Below, one piece after another: positions 1-10,234 of a DNA stretch of 64,000 nt. The notes beneath the pieces are model-generated. The model had not been told where the DNA came from. It searched no databases and saw only the letters and a list, made by a program, of their open reading frames with translations. A program made the position numbers and the translations under genes. Each line of letters begins with the position of its first letter. Position 1 is the first letter of the stretch. Source of the DNA: an uncultured Bacteroidota bacterium (lineage in GTDB: Bacteria > Bacteroidota > Bacteroidia > Flavobacteriales > Flavobacteriaceae); the NCBI GenBank assembly GCA_902526165.1, contig CABZKA010000005.1:1-64000 (forward strand). The letters run 5' to 3'.

Positions 1-613
1 CATCAAGATCAATTCTTGATAAGAGTTCAATCAAACACTCAGCACCCATTTTAGCAATAAATTTGTTAGGATCGCTATCATCAAGGAATTGATTTTCAGG
101 GGGTAATTTTTCTATAATATTCAGATACTCCTCTTCAGTTAGGAAATCCATTTTATTCAAAGAATTTCCTTCCTCATCGACAGCCAAACCTGGTTGGACA
201 ACTACATACCTTTCGTAGTAAATTATCATATCAAGTTTTTTACTTGGTAGTCCTAGGAGGTAACCAATTTTATTTGGTAAAGATCTAAAGTACCAAATAT
301 GAGCAACAGGAACTACTAAGTTTATATGACCAACTCTATCCCTTCTTACCTTTTTTTCTGTAACCTCAACACCACATCTATCGCAAACGATACCTTTATA
401 TCTGATTCTTTTATACTTCCCACATGCACATTCGTAATCTTTGACTGGGCCAAAAATTCTTTCACAGAATAAACCATCTCGTTCTGGTTTATGAGTTCGA
501 TAATTAATTGTTTCAGGTTTTAAAACCTCACCACGTGATGCTGAAAGGATAGTCTCAGGTGATGCTAATCCTATCGATATTTTGTTGAATTTTTTAGATT
601 TATTTAATTCCAT
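1..613 (-). CDS. rpoC: RNA polymerase subunit beta' (N-terminal part, cut by window edge)
   Basis: Largest catalytic subunit of RNA polymerase; only the first ~204 codons are present. It is absent from the ORF track because it runs off the edge. Read on the minus strand from ATG at 613 it gives [20 protein letters not shown], then the conserved N-terminal zinc-binding module with both cysteine pairs (CACG and CDRCG, roughly residues 60-80) and the [20 protein letters not shown] stretch. It starts 13 bases after the rpoB stop, so the two are co-transcribed. The zinc ligands are intact, in contrast to the cysteine-less protein at 47683-48462. Confidence 0.97.
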   Translation of the reverse strand, partial: MELNKSKKFNKISIGLASPETILSASRGEVLKPETINYRTHKPERDGLFCERIFGPVKDYECACGKYKRIRYKGIVCDRCGVEVTEKKVRRDRVGHINLVVPVAHIWYFRSLPNKIGYLLGLPSKKLDMIIYYERYVVVQPGLAVDEEGNSLNKMDFLTEEEYLNIIEKLPPENQFLDDSDPNKFIAKMGAECLIELLSRIDLD

Positions 614-626
614 TATTTAATTTTAT

Positions 627-3600
627 TTATTCCTCTAATCTAATATCAAGCCCTAATCCCTTGAGTTCATGCATTAATACATTAAAAGACTCAGGTAAAT
701 TTGATTCAGGCATTTTCTCTCCTTTAACGATAGACTCATAAGCCTTAGCTCTACCAATCACATCGTCGGACTTTATTGTCAGTATTTCCTGAAGAGTACT
801 GGAAGCACCATATGCCTCTAATGCCCAAACTTCCATTTCTCCAAATCTCTGTCCTCCAAACTGTGCTTTACCACCTAAAGGCTGTTGAGTAATTAATGAG
901 TATGGGCCAATTGATCTAGAATGCATTTTGTCATCAACCATATGTCCAAGTTTTAACATGTAAATAACACCAACAGTTGCAGGTTGATCAAATCTTTCTC
1001 CTGTTCCACCATCATACAAATAAGTGTGACCAAATTTTGGTACACCAGCTTCGTCGGTAAGTGCATTAATTTCATCAATAGTTGCACCATCAAAAATAGG
1101 GGTAGAATACTTCTTATTTAAATTCATACCAGCCCAACCAAGAACAGTTTCGTAGATTTGTCCAATGTTCATTCTAGAAGGTACTCCAAGAGGATTTAAA
1201 ACTATATCAACCGGTGTTCCATCGTCTAAAAAAGGCATATCCTCCTGTCTCACAATTCGAGCAACAATACCTTTATTACCATGTCTTCCAGCCATTTTAT
1301 CTCCTACTTTAAGTTTTCTCTTCTTAGCAATATATACTTTTGCAAGTTTCATAATTCCAGAGGGGAGTTCATCACCAACAGTGATAGTAAACTTCTCTCT
1401 GCGAAGCATACCTTGCAAATCATTTTCTTTGATTTTGTAGTTATGTAAAAGTGTTTTTGCTAAAGAATTGATTTTTTTATCAACACTCCAATTAGCTTGA
1501 GCTAAGTGTGAAAAGTCATCAACCTGATTTAAAACTTTTTGAGTATACTTTTTACCCTTGGGGATTAGCTCCTCACCTAAATCATTAAATATTCCTTGAC
1601 AAGTTTTTCCACTTAACATTGAGTAGAGTTTCTCAACAAGTTTACTTTTCAAATCATCAAAAATTTTATCATATTTTAACTCTAGATTTTTGAGGAGTTC
1701 TTTATCCTCAGTCCTTCTTCTCTTATCTTTGATAGTTCTTGTAAAAAGCTTCTTATCGATAACAATTCCTTTGAGTGATGGAGGAGCTTTTAAAGAAGCA
1801 TCTTTTACATCTCCCGCTTTATCACCAAATATTGCTCTTAAAAGTTTTTCTTCGGGTGTAGGATCTGACTCTCCTTTGGGTGTAATTTTTCCTATTAGAA
1901 TATCACCAGACTTAACTTGAGCACCAACTCTAATCATACCATTTTCATCTAAATCTGAAGTTGCATCCTCACTAACATTAGGAATATCGCTAGTCAATTC
2001 TTCCATTCCTAGCTTTGTATCTCTTACATCAAGAGAATATTCATCAATGTGAATTGAGGTAAAGAAATCTTCCCTAACAACTTTCTCAGAAATTACAATT
2101 GCATCTTCAAAATTGTATCCTTTCCAAGGCATAAAAGCAACTTTCAAATTTCTACCTAATGCTAATTCGCCATTAGATGTTGCATATCCTTCACATAATA
2201 CTTGTCCTTTTTTAACTTTTTCACCTTTCTTAACAATTGGTTTTAAATTAATACATGTACCCTGATTTGTTTTTCTGAATTTTATTAAGTCATAAACTAT
2301 TTCATCGGAATCAAAAGAAACCAACTTCTCGTCACTGGATTTCTCATACTTAATAATAATTTTATCAGAATCAACATATGTAACCAAACCATTAGTTTCT
2401 GCATTTAATAATACTCTTGAGTCGCTTGCGACCTGATTTTCTAGACCGGTACCAACTATTGGACTTTCGGGCTTCATGAGAGGGACAGATTGTCTCATCA
2501 TATTAGATCCCATAAGGGCACGGTTTGCATCGTCATGTTCTAAAAATGGGATGAGAGATGCTGATATTGATGCAATTTGATTTGGCGCAACATCAATATA
2601 ATCCACATCTTTAGGTTCAACAACTGGATAGTCTGCTTCTTGTCTTGCAATTACTTTATCAGCTAATATCTTGCCTTCTTTTGATCTTTCTATGTTGGCT
2701 TGTGTTATCAACTTCCCTTCTTCTTCTTCCGCTGATAAATATTTAAATTCGTTGATATCAATTTTACCATTAACAACTTTTCTGTAGGGTGTCTCAATAA
2801 AACCAAGGTTATTCACCTTAGCAAAAACACTTAAAGAAGAAATTAAGCCAATATTTGGACCTTCAGGTGTCTCTATTGGACACAGTCTGCCATAGTGAGT
2901 ATAATGAACATCTCTTACCTCAAATCCTGCTCTTTCACGTGATAGACCACCAGGTCCTAATGCAGAAAGTCTTCTCTTGTGCGTTAATTCTGCTAGAGGA
3001 TTAGTTTGATCCATAAATTGAGAAAGCTGATTAGTACCAAAAAACGTATTAATGACAGAGGATAATGTTTTTGCATTAATTAAATCAATAGGAGTAAATA
3101 CTTCATTATCCCTCACATTCATTCTCTCGCGAATAGTACGTGCCATTCTTGAGAGACCAACTCCAAATTGACTAGAGAGTTGCTCACCAACAGTTCTAAC
3201 CCTTCTGTTGGATAGATGATCAATATCATCAATTTCAGATTTTGAATTTATTAGTTCTATTAAAAATTTAATAATTGTTATGATATCTTCCTTTGTAAGA
3301 ACTAGGTTTTCCATATCAATATTTAAACCCAGTTTCTTATTCATACGATATCTTCCAACCTCACCAAGATTATATCTTTGGTCGGAGAAAAATAACTTAT
3401 CAATAATTCCACGAGCAGTCTCTTCATCGGGAGGTTCAGCATTTCTCAACTGTCTGTATACATGCTCAACAGCTTCTTTTTCAGTATTAGTTGGATCTTT
3501 TTGTAAAGTGTTGTGTATAATAGAATATTCAGAATTATCATCATCAACCCTATTAATAAGAACGGTTTTAGTGTTAGATTCCAGTATCTTCTCAATATTA

Positions 3601-4430
3601 TCTTTCTCAATAACTGTGTCTCTGTCTAAAATAACTTCATTTCTTTCAATTGATATTACTTCACCTGTATCCTCATCAACAAAATCTTCATACCAAGTAT
3701 TCAATACTCTTGCTGCTAATTTTCTTCCCAAAATCTTTTTTAAACCAGCTTTCGATACTTTTACTTCTTCAGCTAATCCAAATATTTCCAAAATATCTTT
3801 ATCTCTCTCAAAACCAATTGTCCTTAAAAGGGTTGTGACAGGTAATTTCTTTTTTCTATCAATATATGCATACATAACACCATTAATATCGGAGGAAAAT
3901 TCAATCCAAGATCCTTTAAACGGGATAACTCTGGCAGAATAAAGTTTTGTACCGTTAGCATGGAATGATTGGCCAAAAAACACACCTGGAGATCTGTGTA
4001 ATTGAGAGACAACTACTCGTTCAGCGCCATTAATTATAAATGTTCCACTATTTGACATATATGGGATTACTCCTAAATATACATCCTGTACAATTGTTTC
4101 AAAATCTTCATGTTCGGGGTCAGTACAATAAAGCTTTAATCTAGCTTTAAGTGGAACACTGTATGTTAAACCCCTCTCAATACATTCATGTACAGAATAT
4201 CTAGGCGGATCGACGAAGTAATCTATAAATTCAAGAACAAACTGATTTCTTGCATCAGAAATTGGAAAGTTCTCCAAAAAAGTTTTATATAAACCCTCAT
4301 CACTTCTTTCATCAGATTTTGTTTCTAATTGAAAAAAATCTTTAAAAGACTTTACCTGAATATCCAAAAAATCTGGATAATTTGGTATGTCAGAAGCTGT
4401 TGCGAAATTTTTTCTATTGTTGTAAATCAT
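627..4430 (-). CDS. rpoB: RNA polymerase subunit beta
   Basis: Second-largest core RNA polymerase subunit; with beta' it forms the active centre. The 1267 residues match the usual Bacteroidota length. The rifampicin-binding region ([34 protein letters not shown]) begins near residue 465 and looks wild type. Also visible are [10 protein letters not shown]-type ([14 protein letters not shown]) and the C-terminal [20 protein letters not shown]. It lies in the operon rplK-rplA-rplJ-rplL-rpoB-rpoC, 65 bases after rplL across a small hairpin. The 220-residue opposite-strand ORF inside it is a shadow. Confidence 0.99.
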   Translation of the reverse strand: MIYNNRKNFATASDIPNYPDFLDIQVKSFKDFFQLETKSDERSDEGLYKTFLENFPISDARNQFVLEFIDYFVDPPRYSVHECIERGLTYSVPLKARLKLYCTDPEHEDFETIVQDVYLGVIPYMSNSGTFIINGAERVVVSQLHRSPGVFFGQSFHANGTKLYSARVIPFKGSWIEFSSDINGVMYAYIDRKKKLPVTTLLRTIGFERDKDILEIFGLAEEVKVSKAGLKKILGRKLAARVLNTWYEDFVDEDTGEVISIERNEVILDRDTVIEKDNIEKILESNTKTVLINRVDDDNSEYSIIHNTLQKDPTNTEKEAVEHVYRQLRNAEPPDEETARGIIDKLFFSDQRYNLGEVGRYRMNKKLGLNIDMENLVLTKEDIITIIKFLIELINSKSEIDDIDHLSNRRVRTVGEQLSSQFGVGLSRMARTIRERMNVRDNEVFTPIDLINAKTLSSVINTFFGTNQLSQFMDQTNPLAELTHKRRLSALGPGGLSRERAGFEVRDVHYTHYGRLCPIETPEGPNIGLISSLSVFAKVNNLGFIETPYRKVVNGKIDINEFKYLSAEEEEGKLITQANIERSKEGKILADKVIARQEADYPVVEPKDVDYIDVAPNQIASISASLIPFLEHDDANRALMGSNMMRQSVPLMKPESPIVGTGLENQVASDSRVLLNAETNGLVTYVDSDKIIIKYEKSSDEKLVSFDSDEIVYDLIKFRKTNQGTCINLKPIVKKGEKVKKGQVLCEGYATSNGELALGRNLKVAFMPWKGYNFEDAIVISEKVVREDFFTSIHIDEYSLDVRDTKLGMEELTSDIPNVSEDATSDLDENGMIRVGAQVKSGDILIGKITPKGESDPTPEEKLLRAIFGDKAGDVKDASLKAPPSLKGIVIDKKLFTRTIKDKRRRTEDKELLKNLELKYDKIFDDLKSKLVEKLYSMLSGKTCQGIFNDLGEELIPKGKKYTQKVLNQVDDFSHLAQANWSVDKKINSLAKTLLHNYKIKENDLQGMLRREKFTITVGDELPSGIMKLAKVYIAKKRKLKVGDKMAGRHGNKGIVARIVRQEDMPFLDDGTPVDIVLNPLGVPSRMNIGQIYETVLGWAGMNLNKKYSTPIFDGATIDEINALTDEAGVPKFGHTYLYDGGTGERFDQPATVGVIYMLKLGHMVDDKMHSRSIGPYSLITQQPLGGKAQFGGQRFGEMEVWALEAYGASSTLQEILTIKSDDVIGRAKAYESIVKGEKMPESNLPESFNVLMHELKGLGLDIRLEE

Positions 4431-4463
4431 TAATTATAAAGTTTAGTTAAAGAACATTAATAC

Positions 4464-4480
4464 AATACCTAAAAGGTATT
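4464..4480 (-). other. RNA hairpin between rplL and rpoB
   Basis: AATACCT and AGGTATT form a 7-bp perfect stem around a 3-base loop in the rplL-rpoB spacer. No U tract follows, so it is not a standard intrinsic terminator. In E. coli the same spacer carries an attenuator and an RNase III site; a similar role here (partial read-through or processing that lowers rpoB relative to the ribosomal proteins) is inference. Confidence 0.4.
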
Positions 4481-4495
4481 TGACAATTGCTTGAA

Positions 4496-4876
4496 TTATT
4501 TTAATTCAACCTCAGCACCAGCCTCTTCAAGGGATTTTTTCATACCCTCGGCTTCGTCCTTACCAATATCTTCTTTGATATTGCTAGGTGCATTGTCTAC
4601 AAGATCCTTAGCTTCTTTTAAACCAAGACCTGTAAGCTCCTTAACTAACTTTACGACTGCAAGCTTTGCTCCACCAGCCGCTTTTAAAACAACTGTAAAC
4701 TCACTTTTTTCCTCAGCTACTTCAGCAACTCCAGCTCCACCAGCTGGGCCAGCAACTGCAACTGCTGCTGCTGCAGGTTCAATGCCGTATTCATCCTTAA
4801 GAATATCAGCCAATTCATTGACTTCTTTAACAGTCAAGTTTACTAGTTTTTCTGCAAAATCTTTTAAATCTGCCAT
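4496..4876 (-). CDS. rplL: Large ribosomal subunit protein bL12 (L7/L12)
   Basis: Forms the flexible dimers of the ribosomal stalk that recruit translation GTPases such as EF-Tu and EF-G. It has 126 residues, the usual size: an N-terminal dimerisation helix ([20 protein letters not shown]), an Ala/Gly/Val-rich hinge near residues 35-52 ([15 protein letters not shown]), and the C-terminal factor-binding domain with [16 protein letters not shown]. It lies 16 bases downstream of rplJ, whose product anchors it to the ribosome. The ORF track also shows an antisense ORF over it, which is a shadow. Confidence 0.99.
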   Translation of the reverse strand: MADLKDFAEKLVNLTVKEVNELADILKDEYGIEPAAAAVAVAGPAGGAGVAEVAEEKSEFTVVLKAAGGAKLAVVKLVKELTGLGLKEAKDLVDNAPSNIKEDIGKDEAEGMKKSLEEAGAEVELK

Positions 4877-4892
4877 TTTTATTTAATTTAAA

Positions 4893-5417
4893 TTATTTAT
4901 CATCTTTTTCAGAAAGTGTATTAATGACACCACTGAGTTTTGTTCCACTCGACTTGAGAGCGGAAATTAAATTCTGAGCAGGAGACTGAAGAAGTGTTAG
5001 AACTTCACCAATTAACTCCTCCTTAGATTTAATATTTACTAAAGTATCTAGGACATCATCGCCGATGTAAATAGATTCTTCTATGAAAGCACCTTTCAAT
5101 ATGGGCTTTTCAAAATTCTTTCTAAACTTTTTAATAACTTTTGCTGGAGCATTGCCGGTTTCAGAGAACATTAATGCTGTATTCCCAGCTAATTGAGCTT
5201 TTAAATCCCCAAAGTCTTTATCAACATCATCCATTGCTCTGGATAATAAGGTATTTTTTACAACTGATAATTTAATGTTAGATTTAAAACACTCTCTTCT
5301 CAACTTTGAGGTCGACACCGCATCAAGGCCTGAACAATCAGTAATATATATTGTAGATGTGGAGTCAAGTTGAGACTTGATAATATCAATAATATTTTGT
5401 TTTTGATCTTTGTTCAT
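4893..5417 (-). CDS. rplJ: Large ribosomal subunit protein uL10
   Basis: Base of the ribosomal stalk; binds 23S rRNA and carries the bL12 dimers on its C-terminal helix. The 174 residues match bacterial L10. N-terminal features include IYITDCSGLDAVSTSKLRRE and VVKNTLLSRA, followed by GAFIEESIY. It starts 2 bases after the rplA stop, pointing to translational coupling. In many bacteria the L10/L12 complex represses its own mRNA; I could not identify an L10 leader here because the upstream gap is only 2 bases. Confidence 0.98.
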   Translation of the reverse strand: MNKDQKQNIIDIIKSQLDSTSTIYITDCSGLDAVSTSKLRRECFKSNIKLSVVKNTLLSRAMDDVDKDFGDLKAQLAGNTALMFSETGNAPAKVIKKFRKNFEKPILKGAFIEESIYIGDDVLDTLVNIKSKEELIGEVLTLLQSPAQNLISALKSSGTKLSGVINTLSEKDDK

Positions 5418-5419
5418 TG

Positions 5420-6109
5420 CTAAAAACTATTAGTATCAATTTTAATACCGGGACTCATTGTACTTGACATAAAAATACTTTTCATGTAAATCCCCTTAGA
5501 TGAAGATGGCTTAATCTTTAAAATATTATCAAGAACCTCTTTTGCATTTTGAAATATTTTGTCTGAGCTGAAAGAAACTTTCCCAATAGCAACATGAATT
5601 GTTCCATTTTTATCAACCTTAAAATCAATTTTACCTGCTTTGGTCTCCTCAACAGCTTTTCCAACATTCATAGTTACAGTACCGGTTTTGGGATTAGGCA
5701 TTAGACCTCTAGGACCTAAAATTTTCCCTAGAGGACCAAGTTTCCCCATAACACTGGGCATGGTAATTATAACATCGACATCTGTCCAGCCTTCTTTAAT
5801 TTTGTTTAAGAACTCTTCTAAACCTACGAAATCCGCTCCAGCTTTTTTTGCTTCATCTTCTTTGTCTGGTGTAACCAAAGCAAGAACCTTTACATCTTTT
5901 CCTGTACCGTTTGGCAACGACACAATTCCACGAACGTTTTGGTCTGCCTTTTTTGGATCAACACCAAGGTTAACCGCCAGATCAATGGACGGATCAAACT
6001 TTAATTTTGAAAAGCTTTTTATAACATCTGATGCTTCTTTTAAACTATACATTTTTTCATTATCAAACTTTGTTAATGATTCTTTTCTATTTTTTGTCAA
6101 TTTTGCCAT
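5420..6109 (-). CDS. rplA: Large ribosomal subunit protein uL1
   Basis: Forms the mobile L1 stalk next to the ribosomal E site and helps release deacylated tRNA. The 229 residues match the family. The L1 core signature is clear: [20 protein letters not shown] in the middle and [20 protein letters not shown] after it. It sits 11 bases downstream of rplK, the conserved bacterial order. L1 commonly autoregulates the rplK-rplA mRNA; no obvious L1 target mimic was picked out by eye. Confidence 0.98.
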   Translation of the reverse strand: MAKLTKNRKESLTKFDNEKMYSLKEASDVIKSFSKLKFDPSIDLAVNLGVDPKKADQNVRGIVSLPNGTGKDVKVLALVTPDKEDEAKKAGADFVGLEEFLNKIKEGWTDVDVIITMPSVMGKLGPLGKILGPRGLMPNPKTGTVTMNVGKAVEETKAGKIDFKVDKNGTIHVAIGKVSFSSDKIFQNAKEVLDNILKIKPSSSKGIYMKSIFMSSTMSPGIKIDTNSF

Positions 6110-6120
6110 TAAAATAAATT

Positions 6121-6558
6121 TTAAAATGGTGATTGTCCTTTTACATTGAGCCCCATGGATCTTGCTGTTCCTGCAACCATTTTCATAGCAGATTCTGTGG
6201 TGAAAGCATTTAAATCTTGCATTTTGTCTTCAGCTATTTTTCTGACCTGATCCCATGTAACAGATGCAACCTTTGACCTGTTAGGCTCTGATGAACCTTT
6301 TTTTACCTTAGCCGCTTCAAGTAGTTGAGCAGCTGCAGGAGGAGTTTTAATTACAAACTCAAATGATTTATCTGCAAATACAGAGATAACTACAGGTACA
6401 ACTTTGCCAGGCTTATCTTGAGTTCTGGAATTAAATTGCTTACAAAATTCCATGATATTGACACCTGCAGCACCTAGAGCAGGTCCAACAGGCGGGGAGG
6501 GATTAGCTGCGCCACCTCTTATCTGCAATTTCAATACCTTTTGTACTTCTTTTGCCAT
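6121..6558 (-). CDS. rplK: Large ribosomal subunit protein uL11
   Basis: Part of the GTPase-associated centre of the 50S subunit, binding the thiostrepton loop of 23S rRNA. It has 145 residues. The proline-rich N-terminal domain ([27 protein letters not shown]) and the C-terminal rRNA-binding domain ending [12 protein letters not shown] are typical. It follows nusG after a 55-base gap and leads the rplKAJL-rpoBC group. Confidence 0.98.
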   Translation of the reverse strand: MAKEVQKVLKLQIRGGAANPSPPVGPALGAAGVNIMEFCKQFNSRTQDKPGKVVPVVISVFADKSFEFVIKTPPAAAQLLEAAKVKKGSSEPNRSKVASVTWDQVRKIAEDKMQDLNAFTTESAMKMVAGTARSMGLNVKGQSPF

Positions 6559-6613
6559 CTTTCTAATTTAAACCCTAAATATGGAAGCTATTAGAGTTAA
6601 TTAACCGTAACAA

Positions 6614-7165
6614 TTATACTTTTTCAACTTGCATGTATGATAACTCTAATGGAGTTTTACGTCCAAAGATTTTTACCATAACCTCTAACTTTCTTTTTTC
6701 TTCTATTACCTTTTCAATATTTCCATTAAAACCATTGAAAGGACCATCTATAACTTTAATATTTTCACCAACAGTAAAAGGAATCGAAATATTTTCACCC
6801 TCCATTGCCAATTCATCAACCTTTCCTAACATTCTACTGACTTCTGTTGTTCTTAATGGAATTGGATCACCACCCTTAGTTTCACCTAAAAAACCTAGGA
6901 TGTTAGGAAATGACCTAATTATGTGAGGAATCTCACCAGTAAGGTTAGCTTTTACCATTATATAGCCAGGGAAATAAACTTTCTCTTTACTAACTTTTTT
7001 ACCATTTCTAATTTGAACTACTTTTTGAGTTGGTACAATAACTTCCTCAACAAAATTTCCCAAATCCATCCTTTTGACTTCGTTGTCAATATAAGTTTTG
7101 ATTTTATTTTCTTGACCGCTTATGGCCCTGACAACATACCATTTTTTATCCTTAATCTCACTCAT
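6614..7165 (-). CDS. nusG: Transcription termination/antitermination factor NusG
   Basis: Universal elongation factor linking RNA polymerase to Rho and to the leading ribosome. The N-terminal NGN domain starts WYVVRAISGQENKIKTYID; a C-terminal KOW domain contains VIDGPFNGFNGNIEKV. The ORF track starts 15 bases earlier, inside secE; I prefer the internal ATG (MSEIKDKKWYV) at 7165 because it lies 1 base from the secE stop and gives the usual NusG N-terminus. The result is 183 residues. It lies in the conserved secE-nusG-rplK order. Confidence 0.97.
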   Translation of the reverse strand: MSEIKDKKWYVVRAISGQENKIKTYIDNEVKRMDLGNFVEEVIVPTQKVVQIRNGKKVSKEKVYFPGYIMVKANLTGEIPHIIRSFPNILGFLGETKGGDPIPLRTTEVSRMLGKVDELAMEGENISIPFTVGENIKVIDGPFNGFNGNIEKVIEEKRKLEVMVKIFGRKTPLELSYMQVEKV

Positions 7166-7166
7166 A

Positions 7167-7361
7167 TTATAAAAAATCAAAATAAATTTTAAAAACTTCC
7201 GATAAGATTGTATCAGCTAACCAAATAATTAGAGAAAAAATTACTGAAAAAACGACAACAACAAGTGTCATTTTTTGTAATTCTTGTAGAGGAGTCCATT
7301 TTACATGGTCTCTAAGTTCTCCAAAAGAATCTCTAATATAGTTTACTAAACTTCCCATCAT
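7167..7361 (-). CDS. secE: Protein translocase subunit SecE
   Basis: Essential clamp subunit of the SecYEG channel in the inner membrane. It is a short single-span form of 64 residues: an amphipathic N-terminal helix (IRDSFGELRDHVKWTPLQEL) with the conserved W-P, then one transmembrane helix (LVVVVFSVIFSLIIWLADTI). The first two codons are both Met, so the start could be 7361 or 7358. It lies between tRNA-Trp and nusG in the classical order. Confidence 0.95.
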   Translation of the reverse strand: MMGSLVNYIRDSFGELRDHVKWTPLQELQKMTLVVVVFSVIFSLIIWLADTILSEVFKIYFDFL

Positions 7362-7370
7362 TTAATTTTG

Positions 7371-7443
7371 CACGGGTTGAGAGACTCGAACTCCCGACAC
7401 CTGGTTTTGGAGACCAGTGCTCTACCAACTGAGCTAAACCCGT
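7371..7443 (-). tRNA. tRNA-Trp (anticodon CCA)
   Basis: The minus strand folds as a 73-base cloverleaf. The acceptor stem ACGGGTT pairs with AACCCGT, discriminator G, with CCA not encoded. The anticodon stem CTGGT/ACCAG encloses CTCCAAA, giving anticodon CCA. The T arm is GGGAG-TTCGAGT-CTCTC. It sits between tuf and secE, its usual place in Bacteroidota. Confidence 0.97.
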
Positions 7444-7500
7444 TCGAAGTCTTATCAAACCTACCTAATTCCGAAATAAAAATATCGGCAATTAGACGTA

Positions 7501-8688
7501 TTATTCAATAATTTCTGTTACCTGACCTGCACCTACAGTCCTTCCACCTTCTCTAATCGCAAATCTTAAACCAACGCTACATGCAATTGGAGATATAAGA
7601 TCAACAGTAATAGTAAGGTTGTCACCAGGCATAACCATCTCTACTCCACTAGGAAGTTCAATGTTACCAGTAACATCGGTTGTTCTAACATAAAATTGTG
7701 GTCTATAATTGTTGTGGAATGGGGTATGTCTTCCTCCTTCTTCCTTTTTCAAAATATAAACTTCAGCTTTAAATTTCTTATGTGGTTTAACAGATCCAGG
7801 TTTACATATAACCATTCCTCTACGGATATCAGTTTTCTCAATTCCTCTTAATAGAATTCCAACATTATCACCAGCCTCACCTCTATCTAGTATTTTTCTA
7901 AACATCTCAACCCCAGTAACAGTAGATGCAAGTTTTTCAGCACCCATTCCAATAATATCGACTGCATCACCTGTATTTGAAACACCTGTTTCAATTCTAC
8001 CAGTAGCAACAGTACCTCTACCTGTGATTGAGAAAACATCTTCAATTGGCATTAAAAAATCTTTGTCAACATCTCTTTTGGGTAATTCAATCCAAGAATC
8101 AACTGATTCCATTAATTTGGAAACAGATTCAACCCACTTTGCTTCACCATTTAAAGCTCCCAATGCAGAACCAAGTACTACAGGTCCGTTATCGCCATCA
8201 TATTCATAAAAGCTTAATAATTCTCTAACTTCCATTTCAACTAGCTCCAGTAATTCTTCATCATCTACTTGATCAGCTTTGTTTAGAAATACAACAATTT
8301 TGGGGATACCAACCTGTCTTCCTAGTAGGATGTGTTCTCTTGTTTGGGGCATAGGTCCGTCAGTTGCAGCAACAACAAGTATTGCTCCATCCATTTGAGC
8401 AGCACCAGTTACCATATTTTTTACATAATCTGCGTGACCTGGACAATCTACGTGGGCATAATGTCTAGTTGCAGTTTGATATTCAACGTGAGAGGTGTTA
8501 ATCGTAATACCTCTTTCTTTCTCCTCAGGAGCATTATCAATCTGATCAAAGCTAGTTGATTCAGAAAGTCCTTGATCTGCAAGTACTTTTGTAATAGCTG
8601 CTGTTAGAGTTGTTTTACCGTGATCTACGTGTCCAATTGTACCTATGTTTAAATGAGGTTTGGAACGATCGAAAGTTTCCTTGGCCAT
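7501..8688 (-). CDS. tuf: Elongation factor Tu
   Basis: GTPase that delivers aminoacyl-tRNA to the ribosome. The 395 residues match bacterial EF-Tu. G motifs are intact: GHVDHGKTT (P loop, near residue 19), [12 protein letters not shown] (G3) and NKAD (G4). The C-terminal domain ends [11 protein letters not shown]. It opens the tuf-trnW-secE-nusG-rpl-rpo run. A TAnnTTTG box lies upstream. Only one tuf copy lies in this window. Confidence 0.99.
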   Translation of the reverse strand: MAKETFDRSKPHLNIGTIGHVDHGKTTLTAAITKVLADQGLSESTSFDQIDNAPEEKERGITINTSHVEYQTATRHYAHVDCPGHADYVKNMVTGAAQMDGAILVVAATDGPMPQTREHILLGRQVGIPKIVVFLNKADQVDDEELLELVEMEVRELLSFYEYDGDNGPVVLGSALGALNGEAKWVESVSKLMESVDSWIELPKRDVDKDFLMPIEDVFSITGRGTVATGRIETGVSNTGDAVDIIGMGAEKLASTVTGVEMFRKILDRGEAGDNVGILLRGIEKTDIRRGMVICKPGSVKPHKKFKAEVYILKKEEGGRHTPFHNNYRPQFYVRTTDVTGNIELPSGVEMVMPGDNLTITVDLISPIACSVGLRFAIREGGRTVGAGQVTEIIE

Positions 8689-8717
8689 AATTTTTAGATT
8701 TTGTTTATAAACGCGCG

Positions 8718-8750
8718 CAAATATAATAATTTTATACTCAAAAAAAACAA
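8718..8750 (-). promoter_or_regulatory. Probable Bacteroidota-type promoter of tuf
   Basis: On the minus strand TATATTTG (8718-8725) matches the -7 consensus TAnnTTTG, and a TTG (8748-8750) lies 22 bases upstream, inside the spacing reported for Flavobacterium -33/-7 promoters. It sits about 30 bases before the tuf start. The spacer is A/T only and other TTG placements are possible. Confidence 0.5.
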
Positions 8751-8800
8751 TTTATTTTTTTTTTTAAAAAATTTCCTTTTTAAGAGAGAAATTTGTGTAA

Positions 8801-10120
8801 TTATTCACCGCTTTTTCTAACTATAAATAGACCAGAATTAATATCACTTATTATGATATTTCTACTTTGAAAATATGGATAAACACTCCAAGCACCATTA
8901 AAAAAAGGACTATTTTGACCTTTATTTCCATCATGACCTCCTGGATCTCCCCATCTGTTATTTGAATTTGCAATTCCATGATCATGTGTATCAATTGGAT
9001 ATGTGTCAAAATAACCAACTTCCCTGATTGATTTTTGACCTATGTTTAATATATCAATAACCCTCAGACCAGATGTATAACTGGCCAAATAATATTTTGA
9101 GCCTTTTACGTAGCCATTATGGTCAATTGCATCAGTATCTGAAACATAATCAAAATGTCGAATTGGTTGATCAAGGTTTTGCAAATCAATAATAATTGTT
9201 CTTGTCTTATTGATCAAAGCGCCTGAATTATCAATTTCGTCTAACTCATCACCCATAAGGAGAAATCTATGATCTTCAGTGAGCCAAGACTGGTGTGTAT
9301 ACTGATGGTCATAAAAAAATTCACTTATTAAAATCGGGTTGGATTTATCCGATATGTCTATAAAAACAACCCTGTCCTCATTACTGCCAACATAAATCTC
9401 CTTCCCATTGTGATCTTCATCAGGTCCGTTGTAAATCACAATCTGAGCATCATGAGTATAACCAAATTCAGAATATTCAATTAATAAATTTGGTGACAAT
9501 GGTTCCGAAATATCAACAGCATGAATCCCTCTTGGCGATCTTGATGTTCCTGTGCCAGCTGTATATGCAACACCTGTTTGTGTGTTTATTGCAATATTAT
9601 GCGAATGACCGTAACCTTCGTATACTAAATCAGGTAGAAATTCCTGAATGTCTGTAATATCTATCAATTTTGATAAATCAAAAATCTGCATTCCATGTCC
9701 AGCAGCTTCGCTTACAATAAAAGCATGATCCTTGTAAACTTTTATATCTCTCCATGTACTTGAAAGAGTAGCTGTGGGTATTTTGCCTAAGTAATTTGGA
9801 TTGAAAGGGTCTGAAATATCAATTATAGCTGTTCCGTTATCAAGCCCCATAAGTGCGTATTCCTTGCCAGTCAGTGGGTCAGTCCATCCCCAGCAATCAT
9901 TTCCTGACTCTGAATTCATTTGTTCTAGTGAAACGTGTCCCAATAAATCATATCCATTACATTCAAATTGAACATCTTCTCCATTTATAGTGTAGGTTGA
10001 AAAACCATTTGCACACTCACCAGCAATAGGTGGTTGATCGGATGATTCGTACTTCTCGTAACTGCAAGAAATGATAAAAAAAATTATAAATAAATACCTC
10101 ATTCTTAACAATATATACAA
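8801..10120 (-). CDS. Choice-of-anchor B family lipoprotein with LVIVD repeats
   Basis: Predicted surface or periplasmic beta-propeller lipoprotein; no reaction is known for the family. The N-terminus is a short hydrophobic signal ending FIISC, a lipobox with Cys at residue 19 (a start at the second Met, 10102, is also possible). The body has repeated blades of the form IDISDPFNPNYLGKIP, VDISEPLSPNLLIEYSE and FIDISDKSNPILISEF. DCWGWTDPLTGKEYALMGL near the start is the hallmark of the choice-of-anchor B family, whose members vary in how they are anchored; here it is an N-terminal lipid with no C-terminal sorting domain. It is oriented toward tuf but separated from it by a promoter. Confidence 0.85.
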   Translation of the reverse strand: MYILLRMRYLFIIFFIISCSYEKYESSDQPPIAGECANGFSTYTINGEDVQFECNGYDLLGHVSLEQMNSESGNDCWGWTDPLTGKEYALMGLDNGTAIIDISDPFNPNYLGKIPTATLSSTWRDIKVYKDHAFIVSEAAGHGMQIFDLSKLIDITDIQEFLPDLVYEGYGHSHNIAINTQTGVAYTAGTGTSRSPRGIHAVDISEPLSPNLLIEYSEFGYTHDAQIVIYNGPDEDHNGKEIYVGSNEDRVVFIDISDKSNPILISEFFYDHQYTHQSWLTEDHRFLLMGDELDEIDNSGALINKTRTIIIDLQNLDQPIRHFDYVSDTDAIDHNGYVKGSKYYLASYTSGLRVIDILNIGQKSIREVGYFDTYPIDTHDHGIANSNNRWGDPGGHDGNKGQNSPFFNGAWSVYPYFQSRNIIISDINSGLFIVRKSGE

Positions 10121-10234
10121 TAACTGTGCTGAATATTAATTATTTATAAAATTTGGGAAGTAACTAAATTTTTATATTTTTAGCTTACTTTTTTACTATA
10201 TTAGTTAATTAAGGTATTCCGAAAATATTTAAAT

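Noticed and set aside
3280-3942. 220-aa plus-strand ORF inside rpoB
   Set aside because: Antisense shadow of a conserved coding sequence; low-complexity Ser/Leu/Phe composition and no recognisable domain.
4491-4886. 131-aa plus-strand ORF over rplL
   Set aside because: Covers rplL exactly on the other strand; Ala/Ser/Thr-rich composition is the mirror of the L12 hinge.
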